Below, in pieces: positions 43,665 to 56,491 of a DNA stretch of 64,000 bases. The notes under the pieces are model-generated. The model worked only from the letters and a program-made list of their open reading frames with translations, had not been told where the DNA came from and made no database searches. This stretch comes from Hydrogenophaga sp. (lineage in GTDB: Bacteria > Pseudomonadota > Gammaproteobacteria > Burkholderiales > Burkholderiaceae_C), in the NCBI GenBank assembly GCA_030653975.1, contig JAURYH010000008.1:1-64000 (forward strand), given 5' to 3'. Positions within the stretch are counted from its first letter, which is position 1; every line of letters begins with the position of its first letter. The position numbers and the translations under genes were made by a program.

Positions 43665-45065
43665 TCAGCCGGCCATGCCCGGAAATAGGTCGCGAAGGCG
43701 TTGCCGCAACAGCCGGTAAGGCGCTGTCAGACGCCAGGAGTGGCTGTTGGCCACCTGCTGTATGTGCCGTTGCTGCTGGTCGACCACGCTTCTTAGCGTC
43801 TCGATCTCGGAAAGGCGTTCTGCAACGAGGCGCTGAGCCTGCTCCAGCGCGAGGCTGGTGGCCACCAGCGCCGCCTCATGGCGGGCGCACTCCTGCTCAT
43901 GGCGGGCGCGCTCTTGCTCATGGCGGGTACGCTCTTGCTGCCGGCACTCGGCCAAGATGTTCAGGGTCCTGGCTTGGCCCAGTACATGGCGGGCCAAGGT
44001 GGGCGCGGTGGTGGCCGGGCGATCCGCGTCCGCACCGGCTCTGCGAGCAGGTCCCAGCACCGGCTCCAGGTCGAAGAAGGCCAGCGCCTGCTCCTGCGTG
44101 GTGGTGACGAGCACCCGGTCGTCGGCCGAGAGATCGATGCCCTTGGGCCCACCTTCCTGGGGGTTGTACTGCCCGCGCCGAAAGCGCTGCTCGTCCAGCA
44201 CCCGCAGGGTCTGAATCGGATGGCATTCCCCCTGCCAGCCACCGCCACCGCACTGGAAGACATGGACAAAAGGCAGACCCGCATCGGCCACCAGCAGGAA
44301 TTGGCCGTCCCGGGTCCAGCGCAGTCCGTGCGGGTAGTTCATCCCGCGCAGCACCGCCGCCGGCGGGCAGGACGGACCCAGCGTGGCGGTGTTCTCGTAG
44401 ACCAACACGCAATGTTCGTTGTGGTTGCTGACGGCAATCCAGCGCTGGTCGCGGCTTTGGGCCACGCCATCGGGGATGTCGAGTCCGTCGGCGAGCAGCC
44501 TGGAACCGGCCAGCGCCTCATAACCGTTTCGCGCATCCAGCAGGTGCTGGGAAACATGGTGCGCATAGTTGTTGCAAAGCAGGACTTCCAGCCAGCCACC
44601 GTCCAGCACCGCCACGCTCACCGATCCGGGGGTGTGCACCATCCCGTCGGGGCCATCGGTGCACAGGCGCACCAGCGGTTCCAGTGACAGGGCATCCGTG
44701 ACAGGCGATGCGGGAGGAACCCGCAAGATCGGTGCGTCTCCCTGCCGGTTCGCCACGATCAGGGTCTCGTCATTGATCCAGAACACCCCATGCGGGTATG
44801 CGAAGGCGTCAGAAAGGATCTCCTGAGGGCTGTGCAGGTGAATCCTGGGCGTGGCCCCGTCCCCGGCAAGGCGTACCCCCAGTACCAGCAGGCGGTTGTC
44901 CAGGTGGCCCACGAGCGCCAGGCGCTGGTTGTCCGGCGAGAAATGAACGTCTTCGGTTCGCCCGATCCCGTCGATCGCCCGCTGCGCGTCGAGGTCAGCG
45001 CTGAAAGGGATCGCGCACGCCTGGTTCCACGAAAAGGCCTCAACCGGTTGCACGGTGGTATTCAT
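43665..45065 (-). CDS. Beta-propeller plus coiled-coil protein linked to polysaccharide export
   Basis: A 466-residue protein of unknown function. Residues about 20-345 show repeated blades (EDVHFSPDNQRLALVGHLDN, GIDLSADDRVLVTTTQEQAL) like SMP-30/YncE-type propellers. Residues about 375-445 are a charged coiled coil including three 7-residue repeats (RHEQERA-like). The end, SHSWRLTAPYRLLRQRL, is a motif I associate with C-termini of sugar-polymer and glycosyltransferase proteins. No signal peptide. The start at ATG 45065 is chosen because the upstream frame overlaps mnmE. It heads the Wzm/Wzt operon. Confidence 0.8.
   Translation of the reverse strand: MNTTVQPVEAFSWNQACAIPFSADLDAQRAIDGIGRTEDVHFSPDNQRLALVGHLDNRLLVLGVRLAGDGATPRIHLHSPQEILSDAFAYPHGVFWINDETLIVANRQGDAPILRVPPASPVTDALSLEPLVRLCTDGPDGMVHTPGSVSVAVLDGGWLEVLLCNNYAHHVSQHLLDARNGYEALAGSRLLADGLDIPDGVAQSRDQRWIAVSNHNEHCVLVYENTATLGPSCPPAAVLRGMNYPHGLRWTRDGQFLLVADAGLPFVHVFQCGGGGWQGECHPIQTLRVLDEQRFRRGQYNPQEGGPKGIDLSADDRVLVTTTQEQALAFFDLEPVLGPARRAGADADRPATTAPTLARHVLGQARTLNILAECRQQERTRHEQERARHEQECARHEAALVATSLALEQAQRLVAERLSEIETLRSVVDQQQRHIQQVANSHSWRLTAPYRLLRQRLRDLFPGMAG
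43875..43937. repeat. Three tandem 21-bp repeats in a coding region
   Basis: Three adjacent 21-base units beginning CTCATGGCGGG (at 43875, 43896 and 43917) with few changes. On the minus strand they encode seven-residue units in the coiled coil of the propeller protein. The period keeps the reading frame and a heptad spacing. Confidence 0.88.
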
Positions 45066-45144
45066 GATGTTTTCCGGCATCATCTGTCGAAGTGTGACAT
45101 TTTGAAAGCGATTATCGGGCCACCGCCACCGTCCGGACCGAACC

Positions 45145-46566
45145 TCATTTGCCGATGCAAAAACGCGAAAAAATCTCGCCCAGCAGGTCGTCGGCGCTGA
45201 ACTCGCCGGTGATTTCACCCAACGCCTGCTGGGCCAGGCGCAATTCTTCGGCCAACAAGTCCAGGTGTTCGGCTTGCGCGGCCAGCAGCGTGTGTGCGCC
45301 GTCGAGGTGCGTGCCCACGCGCGCCAGCGCCTGCAGGTGGCGTTCGCGCGCCATGAACAGGCCGTCGCCCGCGTGCTCCCACCCGGCCAGGTCCAGCAGT
45401 CGCTGGCGCAGGGCCTCCAGTCCATCGCCGCTCTTGGCCGAGATCGCCAATTCACCCGCCCCCACCCGTTCCGCCAGCAGCGCACGGGCACTGTCGGGGC
45501 ACTGATCGAGCTTGTTCCAGACCTGCAACACGGTCACGCCGCCGGGCAGGGCGGCGGCAATGTCCGCATCGGCGGCCTGGTAGGCGAGGCTGTCGCTGCG
45601 CGTGAGATCGTGCAGGAACAACACCGCGTCGGCCTTGTGGATCTGGCCCCACGCGCGTTCGATGCCGATCTTTTCCACCTCGTCGACGTCCGGGCTGTCG
45701 CGCAGGCCCGCGGTGTCGATCACATGCAGCGGCACCCCGTCGATCTGGATCGTCTGCTGCACCACGTCGCGCGTGGTGCCGGCCACCGGGGTCACGATCG
45801 CCAGCTCGGCGCCGGCCAGTGCGTTGAGCAGCGAGCTTTTTCCCGCATTGGGTTGCCCGGCGATCACCACCGTCAGCCCGTCGCGCAGCAGGGCTCCCTG
45901 CCGGGCCTGTGCCTGCACGTCGGCCAGCGCGCTGCGCAGACGCTGCAGCTGGCCCGTGGCATCGGCCTTCTTCAGGAAGTCGATCTCCTCTTCCGGGAAA
46001 TCCAGTGTCGCCTCGACCAGCATGCGCAGGTTGATCAGCGCATCGCGCAGTGCGTGGATGCGCTCGGAAAACACCCCCGCGAGCGAGCGGCTGGCACTGC
46101 GCGCAGCGGCCTCGGTGCTGGCGTCGATCAGGTCGGCCACCGCCTCGGCCTGGGCCAGGTCGAGCTTGTCGTTGAGGAACGCGCGCTCGGTGAATTCACC
46201 CGCACGCGCCGGGCGCAGACCGGGCAGCAAGTCCTTGTCCGCGTCGACCGCGGTCTGGGCCACCTGCAGGCAGCGCGCCAGCAGCAACTGCAACACCACC
46301 GGGCCGCCGTGGCCCTGCAGCTCCAGCACGTCTTCACCGGTGTAGGAATGTGGCCCCGGAAACCACAGCGCCAGACCGTGGTCGATCGGCTGGCCGTGTT
46401 CGTCTGAAAAGGGCAGGTAGGTCGCCTCGCGTGGCCGCAAGCCGCGCCCCAACAGGGCCTTCGAAAACGCCGCCAGCCCCTTGCCTGACACCCGCACGAT
46501 GCCCACCGCACCGCGCCCGGGCGCGGTGGCGATGGCGACGATGGGGTCTTGTTGGGCGCTGAGCAT
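45145..46566 (-). CDS. mnmE: tRNA modification GTPase MnmE
   Basis: With MnmG modifies the wobble uridine of some tRNAs. The 473-residue protein has the N-terminal formyl-folate-like domain, a central helical domain, a G domain with GQPNAGKSS (residues 237-245) and DTAGLR, and the C-terminal catalytic CIGK motif (FSRFCIGK). ATG 46566 ([14 protein letters not shown]) is chosen; an in-frame ATG seven codons upstream is possible. Last gene of the rpmH-rnpA-yidD-yidC-mnmE series. Confidence 0.97.
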   Translation of the reverse strand: MLSAQQDPIVAIATAPGRGAVGIVRVSGKGLAAFSKALLGRGLRPREATYLPFSDEHGQPIDHGLALWFPGPHSYTGEDVLELQGHGGPVVLQLLLARCLQVAQTAVDADKDLLPGLRPARAGEFTERAFLNDKLDLAQAEAVADLIDASTEAAARSASRSLAGVFSERIHALRDALINLRMLVEATLDFPEEEIDFLKKADATGQLQRLRSALADVQAQARQGALLRDGLTVVIAGQPNAGKSSLLNALAGAELAIVTPVAGTTRDVVQQTIQIDGVPLHVIDTAGLRDSPDVDEVEKIGIERAWGQIHKADAVLFLHDLTRSDSLAYQAADADIAAALPGGVTVLQVWNKLDQCPDSARALLAERVGAGELAISAKSGDGLEALRQRLLDLAGWEHAGDGLFMARERHLQALARVGTHLDGAHTLLAAQAEHLDLLAEELRLAQQALGEITGEFSADDLLGEIFSRFCIGK

Positions 46567-46643
46567 GGTGGGGATTCTGGCAGGCAATGGATCAGAAACG
46601 GCGAAGGCCGCTCGCGCGGCCCTCGTTGGGAAAATACCCGCTC

Positions 46644-48359
46644 TTACTTGGCCGCGGGCTTGCCTTTGAACAGGTCAAACGGCAACGTGAACTTCAACGG
46701 CACGCCCATGCGCTTGTTGATGAAGGACTGCTGCGCGATGGTCAACACGTTGTTGGTGATCCAGTACAGCACCAGACCGGCCGGGAAGAAGAAAAACATC
46801 ACCGAGAACATCAGCGGCATCATCCACATCAGCTTGGCCTGCAGCGGGTCCGGCGGCAGCGGGTTGAGCGCGGTCTGGATCATGGTGGTCACGGCCATCA
46901 CCACGGGCAGCACAAAGAACGGATCGGGCGATGACAGATCGTGGATCCAGGCCATCCAGGGCGCGTTGCGCATTTCGACCGATGACAGCAGCACCCAGTA
47001 GAGCGCGATGAACACGGGAATCTGGATCAGGATCGGGAAACAGCCACCCAGCGGGTTGACCTTTTCCTCCCGGTAGATCTTCATCATTTCCTGCTGCATC
47101 TGCTGCGGGTTGCTCTTCAGGCGTTCGCGCATTTCCATGATGCGCGGGTTGACCGCCTTCATCTTCGCCATGCTCCTGTAGGCACTGGCGTTGAGCCAGT
47201 AGAAGGCCGCCTTGATCAGCACCACCAGCAGCACGATGGCCCAACCCCAGTTCTGCACGAAGCCGTGGATCTTTTCCAGCAGCCAGTACAGCGGTTTGGC
47301 CAGGATGGTCAGCCAGCCATAGTCCTTGACCAGCTCGAGCCCCGGGGTGATGACCTCCAGGACCTTCTCTTCCTGCGGACCGACGAAGAGTCGCGCCTCG
47401 ACCGCCTTGCGCTGGCCCGGCTCGATGGCCGACAGGGTGGTGATGGAGCCGACCGCGTACAGGTTGTTGTCCACCTTGCGCGCGAAGTTGTCGCGTGCGA
47501 TGCCGTCAGCCAGCACCCAGGCCGACGCAAAGTAGTGCTGCACCATGGCCACGTAGCCGTTGGTGGCGCTCTTTTCAAAGTCGGCCTTGTTCTTGTCGAT
47601 GTCGGCGAATTCGACCTTCTGGTATTTCTGGGCTTCGGTGTAGATGGCCGGTCCGGTGAAGGTGGAGTAGAACGGCGTTTCGCTGCTGGTCTTGTTGCCG
47701 TCGCGCACCAGCTGCACATAGAGCTGCGGGCTCACCGGCTGGCCGCTGTTGTTCAGGACTTCGTGCTGCACGGCGATGTCGTAGCTGCCGCGGGTCAGGG
47801 TGTAGGTCTTGACCAGCTTGACGCCGCCCACCTCGTCCGACTCGAAACGCACCTGCAGCGTGTTCTGGCCGTCGACCAGCGCGGTCGGGCCGGGCGCCAC
47901 GGTCATGGGCGTCTTGTGGGTGGGGAAACTGCCGCCGATCAGGCCGGTCTGGGCGAGGTAGGTTTGCGTGTCGTTCTGGACCAGCAGCGCAAACGGCTGC
48001 GTGCCCAGCGAGGTGCTTGCGTGCTTGAGCAGATCGGCGCCGATGAGCGAGCCCCCCTCGGTGTTGAAAACCAGCTTCAACACGTCGGTCGTGACCTCAT
48101 GGCGTGCCGCTGCGGGGGCCGGGGCGGTCGATCCCAGCGGAGCCGCCTCGGCACCAGCCATCGTGGCCGCCGCGTTGCTGCCGGGAACGGACGCGTCGGC
48201 ACGGGCTGCCGGCTGGGCATCCTGTGCAGCGGGCGCGGTCACGGCGGCCGAAGGGAAAAACGTCGGCGCGTTGCCGTTGTGGATCTGCCACTTGTCCCAG
48301 ATCAGGACCATCGAGAAACCAAAAACCACCCACAGGATGGATCGACGGATGTCATTCAT
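46644..48359 (-). CDS. yidC: Membrane protein insertase YidC
   Basis: Inserts proteins into the inner membrane, alone or with Sec. The 571-residue protein has an N-terminal membrane helix ([15 protein letters not shown]), a large periplasmic domain with an Ala-rich linker (about residues 35-110), and the conserved C-terminal membrane core with the arginine-bearing groove. The start at ATG 48359 overlaps the yidD stop by four bases. Confidence 0.97.
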   Translation of the reverse strand: MNDIRRSILWVVFGFSMVLIWDKWQIHNGNAPTFFPSAAVTAPAAQDAQPAARADASVPGSNAAATMAGAEAAPLGSTAPAPAAARHEVTTDVLKLVFNTEGGSLIGADLLKHASTSLGTQPFALLVQNDTQTYLAQTGLIGGSFPTHKTPMTVAPGPTALVDGQNTLQVRFESDEVGGVKLVKTYTLTRGSYDIAVQHEVLNNSGQPVSPQLYVQLVRDGNKTSSETPFYSTFTGPAIYTEAQKYQKVEFADIDKNKADFEKSATNGYVAMVQHYFASAWVLADGIARDNFARKVDNNLYAVGSITTLSAIEPGQRKAVEARLFVGPQEEKVLEVITPGLELVKDYGWLTILAKPLYWLLEKIHGFVQNWGWAIVLLVVLIKAAFYWLNASAYRSMAKMKAVNPRIMEMRERLKSNPQQMQQEMMKIYREEKVNPLGGCFPILIQIPVFIALYWVLLSSVEMRNAPWMAWIHDLSSPDPFFVLPVVMAVTTMIQTALNPLPPDPLQAKLMWMMPLMFSVMFFFFPAGLVLYWITNNVLTIAQQSFINKRMGVPLKFTLPFDLFKGKPAAK

Positions 48360-48643
48360 GACGGGTTCTTCTTTTCTGAGGAAGGGGAAAGCAGATGGGA
48401 AAACAGGCGCGGCGCCGCCTCGGGAACCGGGTCGTGGCCACCCTCGCACCAGGGCCCGCAACGGCCCAGGCGCCTGAGCATGAGGTAGCCACCGGCCAGT
48501 GCACCGTGCCGCTCCAGCGCACCGATCGCATAGACGGAACAGGTGGGTTCAAAACGGCAACTGCTGCCCAGCCAGGGACTGAGCAGCAAACGGTAGCCCT
48601 TGACCAGGCCCACCAGCAGCTGGCGCGGCCAGTCAGACACCAT
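48356..48643 (-). CDS. yidD: Membrane protein insertion efficiency factor YidD
   Basis: A 95-residue amphipathic protein of the YidD family that assists insertion near YidC. Diagnostic features are YRLLLSPWLGSSCRFEPTCS near residue 17, a YAIGALERHG helix and a C-terminal WCEGGHDPVP. The start at ATG 48643 overlaps the end of rnpA by 11 bases, and its stop overlaps yidC. Confidence 0.95.
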   Translation of the reverse strand: MVSDWPRQLLVGLVKGYRLLLSPWLGSSCRFEPTCSVYAIGALERHGALAGGYLMLRRLGRCGPWCEGGHDPVPEAAPRLFSHLLSPSSEKKNPS

Positions 48644-49067
48644 GGGAGGTCTCCGTCCTGGGCAATTGACCAGCCGGTTCGACCGGAGCGGGACTGAGCA
48701 CACGCCCCAGCAACTGATCCAGCTCGGCACGAACCGCGCGCTTGAGCACATCGGAGGTCGCGCTCACAAACAGCTTGCGGCTGAACTCGCTGCGCAGACG
48801 AACCACCAGCGCCGCCTGCGGCAAACCGGTCGCGATGTGGCGGGCGGCTTCGTAGATCTGGCGACGGATGGCATTGCGCGTGACTGCGCGGCGCGCCCAG
48901 CGCTTGGGCAGGAGCACACCCAGCCATACATCGGCCACAGGAAACAAGGGACGGCCCAAATGCTCGCTCACGAGCGACGCTCGGTGCAAGGCAAAGTGGG
49001 GGGTTTTGGCCACAGGGGCTCCCGCCATGACGGCCTGGAACTGCTGCCGGGACCGGATGCGCTGCAT
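48633..49067 (-). CDS. rnpA: Ribonuclease P protein component
   Basis: Protein subunit of RNase P, which trims the 5' end of tRNA precursors. The 144-residue protein from ATG 49067 (MQRIRSRQQFQAVM) has the RNR-type basic helix KRWARRAVTRNAIRRQIYE. The open frame extends 20 codons upstream, but the family start fits ATG 49067. A C-terminal tail of about 20 residues after LDQLLGRV is longer than in E. coli. Confidence 0.94.
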   Translation of the reverse strand: MQRIRSRQQFQAVMAGAPVAKTPHFALHRASLVSEHLGRPLFPVADVWLGVLLPKRWARRAVTRNAIRRQIYEAARHIATGLPQAALVVRLRSEFSRKLFVSATSDVLKRAVRAELDQLLGRVLSPAPVEPAGQLPRTETSHGV

Positions 49068-49149
49068 GGCCCGTTGCGCTTCCCTGTCGGTCACCGGAAG
49101 CCGGCAACGGAAGCTGGGACCGGCCAATACCGGCGATGCACGTTCAGGC

Positions 49150-49284
49150 TCAGAGAGCCAGACGCTTGCGGCCCTTGGCGCGGCGAGCGTTGATCACGGC
49201 ACGGCCGCCACGGGTCTTCATGCGGACGAGAAAGCCGTGGGTGCGGGCGCGGCGGACTTTGGAAGGCTGGTAAGTGCGTTTCAT
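49150..49284 (-). CDS. rpmH: Ribosomal protein L34
   Basis: The 44-residue large-subunit protein [18 protein letters not shown] followed by the basic RRAKGRKRL end. Size and sequence are canonical. The frame stays open upstream to 49344, but the ATG at 49284 is the true start. First gene of the leftward rpmH-mnmE series, diverging from dnaA. Confidence 0.98.
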   Translation of the reverse strand: MKRTYQPSKVRRARTHGFLVRMKTRGGRAVINARRAKGRKRLAL

Positions 49285-49506
49285 GATGCTCAGTAAATGT
49301 CGGGGAAACCCGCAATTATCGCAAATAAACTCAAGGCACGGCAAGCACTTGGCCGCTTTTCTGTCTGCCTTACTTCAGCAGGCCCGCGCCTGGGCCGGGC
49401 AGCACAGAGGGAGAACCGCATTGTGGATAAGTCGCCTGCCACACTACAATGGCAGGTCTGCCCCGAGTCATTTGTCCACAAAAATACAGCGTCCGCCATT
49501 CCCAGC
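49285..49506. other. rpmH-dnaA intergenic region, possible oriC
   Basis: A 222-base gap between divergent rpmH and dnaA. It contains a perfect DnaA box in reverse orientation, TGTGGATAA at 49422-49430, and a one-mismatch box TTGTCCACA at 49472-49480. An AT-rich stretch (CAATTATCGCAAATAAACT, about 49312-49331) lies on the rpmH side. This is a common oriC site in betaproteobacteria, but only two boxes are evident by eye, so it may act mainly as the dnaA autoregulatory promoter. Confidence 0.55.
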
Positions 49507-50913
49507 ATGATCGAGGGCACCCCCCCAGACACCCCGTCCACCGACGTCCAGTCCCTCTGGCTGGCCTGCGTCGACAAGCTCGCGCAAGAAATCCCCGAAC
49601 AGCAGTTCAACACCTGGATCCGGCCGCTGTCGGCCAGCGTTTCGACCGACGCCTCCAAGGTCGTGGTGTCGGTGGCCAACCGCTTCAAGCTGGACTGGAT
49701 CCGGGCCCAATACGCGTCCCGCATTGCCTTGCTGCTGGAGGCCATCCAGGGCGCACCGGTGACACTGGAGTTGGCGCTCGCTCCGCGCGAAGGCCCCAGC
49801 AGAACGTCGCCTGCACCCCGAACGGTGCAGGACCAGGTGCTGGCCGAGCTGCCCGATCTGGCGCCTGCAGAGATCACGAGCCCGCGCGCCCCCAAGTCCC
49901 GGCTCAACCCGGCGCTGACTTTTTCCACCCTGGTGGAAGGTTCGGCCAACCGCATGGCGCGCGCCGCTGCGATGCACGTGGCGGGCAGCCTCGGCCAGCT
50001 GTACAACCCGCTCTTCATCTACGGCGGCGTCGGCCTGGGCAAGACCCATCTGATGCACGCGATCGGCAACCACCTGCTGTCCGACCATCCACAGGCGAAA
50101 GTTCTCTACATCCATGCCGAACAGTTCGTCTCGGATGTGGTCAAGGCCTACCAGCGCAAGACTTTTGACGAGTTCAAGGCCCAGTACCACTCGCTGGATC
50201 TGCTGCTGATCGACGATGTGCAGTTCCTCGCCAACAAGGAGCGCACGCAGGAAGAGTTTTTCAACGCCTTCGAGGCGCTGCTGGCCAAAAAGTCGCACAT
50301 CGTGCTGACCAGCGACACCTACCCCAAGGGCCTGCCGGACATCCACGAGCGTCTGGTTTCGCGTTTCGATTCAGGCCTCACGGTGGCCATCGAGCCGCCC
50401 GAGCTGGAAATGCGCGTGGCGATCCTGATCAACAAGGCGGCGGTGGAAAACGCCGTCATGCCCGAAGAAGTGGCGTTTTTCGTGGCGAAGAACGTGCGCT
50501 CCAACGTGCGTGAGCTTGAAGGCGCGCTGCGCAAGATCCTGGCCTATTCGCGTTTCAACCAGAAAGAGATTTCGATCCAGCTGGCGCGCGATGCCCTGAA
50601 AGACCTGCTGTCGATCCAGAACCGCCAGATTTCGGTGGAAAACATCCAGAAGACCGTGGCCGACTATTACAAGATCAAGGTCGCGGACATGTACAGCAAG
50701 AAGCGCCCGGCCAGCATTGCCCGGCCGCGCCAGATCGCCATGTTCATCGCCAAGGAGCTGACGCAGAAAAGCCTGCCGGAAATCGGCGAGCTGTTTGGCG
50801 GCCGCGACCACACCACGGTGCTGCACGCGGTGCGCAAGATCGGCGCCGAACGCCAGCAGAACACCGAGCTCAACCAGCAGCTGCACGTGCTGGAACAGAC
50901 GCTCAAAGGCTGA
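49507..50913 (+). CDS. dnaA: Chromosomal replication initiator DnaA
   Basis: Binds DnaA boxes and opens oriC. The 468-residue protein from ATG 49507 has domain I (about 10-90), a short linker, the AAA+ domain with [10 protein letters not shown] near residue 176 and LLIDDVQFL, and the C-terminal DNA-binding domain ending with the signature [15 protein letters not shown]. Upstream in-frame codons in the open frame have no family match. Confidence 0.98.
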   Translation: MIEGTPPDTPSTDVQSLWLACVDKLAQEIPEQQFNTWIRPLSASVSTDASKVVVSVANRFKLDWIRAQYASRIALLLEAIQGAPVTLELALAPREGPSRTSPAPRTVQDQVLAELPDLAPAEITSPRAPKSRLNPALTFSTLVEGSANRMARAAAMHVAGSLGQLYNPLFIYGGVGLGKTHLMHAIGNHLLSDHPQAKVLYIHAEQFVSDVVKAYQRKTFDEFKAQYHSLDLLLIDDVQFLANKERTQEEFFNAFEALLAKKSHIVLTSDTYPKGLPDIHERLVSRFDSGLTVAIEPPELEMRVAILINKAAVENAVMPEEVAFFVAKNVRSNVRELEGALRKILAYSRFNQKEISIQLARDALKDLLSIQNRQISVENIQKTVADYYKIKVADMYSKKRPASIARPRQIAMFIAKELTQKSLPEIGELFGGRDHTTVLHAVRKIGAERQQNTELNQQLHVLEQTLKG

Positions 50914-51096
50914 TGGGCGTGACGTGGTGCGCACCCGTTCATCGCGGCCGGCAACGCCCGTCCATGGCCGGGCAGGTGTTTTCCGGAACCGCGTTTCAAA
51001 AAAGCGAAAATAGCGGGTATTTGGCTTGCAAAAAGCCCTGCTTGGGCCAGGGAAGTCCCTCCCGCCAACCGGCAACCAGAGACGAAAGAGTCTGAC

Positions 51097-52203
51097 ATGA
51101 TCGTTTTGAAATCGACCCAGGACAAGGTGTTGGCTGCGCTGCAGTCGGTCGCGGGCATCGTTGAACGCCGCCACACACTGCCCATCCTGGCGAACGTGCT
51201 GGTGCGCAAGACCGGCTCGGCCGTGCAGCTGACCACCAGCGACCTGGAGATCCAGATCCGCACCACGGCGCAGCTCGACGGCGACGACGGCAACTTCGCC
51301 ACCACCCTGGGTGCGCGCAAGCTGATCGACATCCTGCGCACCATGCCGGGCGACCAGACGGTCAGCCTCGAATCGAGTGCCGGCAAACTGATCCTGAAAG
51401 GCGGCAAGAGCCGCTTCACGCTGCAGAGCATGCCGCCCGAAGACTTCCCGCTGGTGCAGGAATCGGCGAGTTTCGGCCCGGTGTTCAGCGTGCCGCAGAA
51501 GACGCTGAAGAGCCTGCTCGGCCAGGTGTCGTTTGCCATGGCGGTGCACGACATCCGTTATTACCTCAACGGCATTTTGTTCGTGGCCGAAGGTCAGCAG
51601 CTCAGTCTGGTGGCCACCGACGGCCACCGCCTGGCGTTTGCCAGCGCCACGCTGGACGTGGAAGTGCCGAAACAGGAAGTGATCCTGCCGCGCAAGACGG
51701 TGATCGAGCTGCAGCGCCTGCTGTCCGACAAGGAAGGCGCGATCGAGATGCAGTTCGCCGCCAACCAGGCCAAGTTCAGCTTCGACGGCATGGAGTTCGT
51801 CACCAAGCTGGTCGAGGGCAAGTTCCCCGACTACAACCGCGTCATCCCGCGCAACCACAAGAACATCATCACGCTGGGCCGTGCACCGCTGCTGGCCTCG
51901 CTGCAACGCACCGCCATCATGACGAGCGAGAAGTTCAAGGGCGTGCGCCTGAACATCGAGCCCGGCGTGCTGCGCGTGGCATCGAGCAACGCCGAACAGG
52001 AAGAGGCCGTGGACGAGCTCGACATCGACTACGGCGGTGACACCATCGAGATCGGCTTCAACGTCACCTACCTGATCGACGCGCTGCAGAACATGTCGCA
52101 GGAGATGGTTCGCATCGAACTGGCCGACGGCAACAGCTCGGCGCTGATCACCAACCCCGACGACAACGCCTTCAAATACGTTGTCATGCCGATGCGGATC
52201 TGA
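51097..52203 (+). CDS. dnaN: DNA polymerase III sliding clamp (beta)
   Basis: Ring-shaped processivity clamp. The 368-residue protein starts MIVLKSTQDKVLAALQSV, has the three clamp domains and ends with the hydrophobic-pocket motif YVVMPMRI. It follows dnaA after 183 bases, in which no clear DnaA box or hairpin was seen. Confidence 0.98.
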   Translation: MIVLKSTQDKVLAALQSVAGIVERRHTLPILANVLVRKTGSAVQLTTSDLEIQIRTTAQLDGDDGNFATTLGARKLIDILRTMPGDQTVSLESSAGKLILKGGKSRFTLQSMPPEDFPLVQESASFGPVFSVPQKTLKSLLGQVSFAMAVHDIRYYLNGILFVAEGQQLSLVATDGHRLAFASATLDVEVPKQEVILPRKTVIELQRLLSDKEGAIEMQFAANQAKFSFDGMEFVTKLVEGKFPDYNRVIPRNHKNIITLGRAPLLASLQRTAIMTSEKFKGVRLNIEPGVLRVASSNAEQEEAVDELDIDYGGDTIEIGFNVTYLIDALQNMSQEMVRIELADGNSSALITNPDDNAFKYVVMPMRI

Positions 52204-54948
<2,745 letters not shown>

Positions 54949-54952
54949 CTAT

Positions 54953-55023
54953 CATGAAAATCCACCATGGCATCACTGAATTTCATGGTGTTTGATACGA
55001 TGGCGGTATGTTCATCGAACGCC
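54953..55023 (+). repeat. 71-bp direct repeat, left copy, with palindrome
   Basis: This segment, just after gyrB, is about 83% identical (12 mismatches in 71) to 57771-57841. It contains the inverted repeat CACCATG (54963-54969) / CATGGTG (54984-54990) and runs into the first codons of the DUF4143 gene. The palindrome lies upstream of the ATG at 55008, where an operator would be. Confidence 0.85.
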
Positions 55024-56153
55024 GTCAACTCACTGCCCAGCTATCCGGACTGCTGAAGTCCTTCCGCGCGGTTGAACTGGTCGGCCCGCGCCAAGTGGGC
55101 AAGACCACGCTGGCGCGGCAGTTCATTGACGTTGCCGGCACCAACTACTTCGACCTCGAAGACCCTGTCTCGCGCCAACGTCTGGCCCAGCCCATGACCG
55201 CACTGGCCGATTTGCAGGGGCTGGTCGTCATCGACGAAGTCCAGCACCTGCCCGAGCTGCCCGAGACCCTGCGTGTACTGATGGACCGGCCCGGGCGCAT
55301 GCAGCAAAACGGCCAGTACCTGCTGCTGGGCAGCGCAGCGCCGCGCGTGATGCACAAGAGCGAGTCGCTGCTCGGTCGTGCGGTCACGCTGGAAGTCAGT
55401 GGCTTCGACATCAGCGAGACGGGCGCCGACGAGCCGGTCATGCAGCAGCTCTGGCTTCGTGGTGGATTTCCCGCCGCTTTCCTCGCCCCGGACGACACGG
55501 TCAGCACCCAATGGCGCAACGCCGCCATCCAGCGGCACGTCAGCGGCGACCTGCCGCTGCTCGGCATGAACGCCCCCGCGCCGCTGATGACGCGCTTCTG
55601 GCAGATGCTGGCGCACTACCACGGCCAGACCTGGAACGCGGCCGAACCCGCGCGCTCCCTTGGCATTTCCGAGTCCACCGTCCGCCGCTATCTGGACTAC
55701 CTGACCCAGACTTTCATGATCCGGCAGCTCCAGCCCTGGCACGAGAACCTGGCCAAGCGGCAGGTCAAGGCGCCCAAGATCTACTTCCGCGACACCGGCC
55801 TGCTGCACGCGCTGCTGGGCATTCGCAACCTGCCGCAACTGCTGGCGCACCCGCTCAGCGGCGCAAGCTGGGAAGGCTTTGCGCTGGAGCAGGTGCTGCG
55901 CATCGCCCAACCCGACCAGGCCTACTTCTGGGCCACCCACCAAGGCGCCGAGCTCGACCTGCTGCTGCTCAAGGACGACCGCCGCATCGGCGTGGAATTC
56001 AAGCGCAGCGACGCACCCCGGCTCACACCCAGCATGCGCATCGCACTGGAAGACCTGCGGCTGGATGCGCTCTATGTGGTCTACCCCGGCCCGCACCGCT
56101 ACGCTCTGGCGCCCAAGGTGGAGGCAGTGCCGCTCACCGCGCTGCTGAGTTGA
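55008..56153 (+). CDS. AAA ATPase with DUF4143 domain (first copy)
   Basis: A 381-residue protein: an N-terminal AAA_14 ATPase with Walker A GPRQVGKTT (residues 26-34) and Walker B VVIDEVQHL, then a DUF4143 C-terminal domain with the conserved RDTGLLHALLGI and a PD-(D/E)XK-like end (ELDLLLLKDDRRIGVEFKRSD). Family function is unknown; these often occur in accessory regions. A palindrome precedes it, within a 71-bp repeat. A related gene lies at 60.5 kb. Confidence 0.9.
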   Translation: MFIERRQLTAQLSGLLKSFRAVELVGPRQVGKTTLARQFIDVAGTNYFDLEDPVSRQRLAQPMTALADLQGLVVIDEVQHLPELPETLRVLMDRPGRMQQNGQYLLLGSAAPRVMHKSESLLGRAVTLEVSGFDISETGADEPVMQQLWLRGGFPAAFLAPDDTVSTQWRNAAIQRHVSGDLPLLGMNAPAPLMTRFWQMLAHYHGQTWNAAEPARSLGISESTVRRYLDYLTQTFMIRQLQPWHENLAKRQVKAPKIYFRDTGLLHALLGIRNLPQLLAHPLSGASWEGFALEQVLRIAQPDQAYFWATHQGAELDLLLLKDDRRIGVEFKRSDAPRLTPSMRIALEDLRLDALYVVYPGPHRYALAPKVEAVPLTALLS

Positions 56154-56209
56154 ACCAAATTGACAGTTATAACTTGCAATTTAACAGCTATTGACTAAAA
56201 ATGTAAGTC

Positions 56210-56491
56210 ATGACTGACATCATCCGCCTGCCGGACGAACTCGGCGCCCAGCTGCGCCAGCAGCGCGAGGCGCTGGGCCTGAGCAAGTCGCAGCTGGCCG
56301 ACAAGGCGGGCAAGGTGCGCGAAGTGATCTACCGGCTCGAAGCCGGGGACGACACCACCGTGTCGTCGCTGCTGGCCGTGCTGGGCGCGCTGGGCCTGGC
56401 GCTGCGGCTGGAACGGGCCGGCCTGCCGTCGGCGAGCGACGTCGCCCGCCGGTTCCAGCAGGACGACGAAGACGATGACGGCCCTGCCTGA
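56210..56491 (+). CDS. HipB-like antitoxin (XRE family)
   Basis: A 93-residue helix-turn-helix protein (LGAQLRQQREALGLSKSQLA, then VREVIYRLEAGDD) with an acidic C-terminus DDEDDDG. It overlaps the hipA-like gene by 17 bases, the classic antitoxin-toxin layout. The AT-rich 56-base gap upstream includes the palindrome GTTATAAC and TTGACA, likely its own promoter and operator. Confidence 0.88.
   Translation: MTDIIRLPDELGAQLRQQREALGLSKSQLADKAGKVREVIYRLEAGDDTTVSSLLAVLGALGLALRLERAGLPSASDVARRFQQDDEDDDGPA

Noticed and set aside
43875-43937. Short tandem repeat as a CRISPR array
   Set aside because: Units are adjacent with no spacers, keep the reading frame and encode heptads.
56167-56174. GTTATAAC as a HipB operator of the E. 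coli type
   Set aside because: It is a short palindrome and does not match the TATCC-N8-GGATA pattern; kept only as a note.
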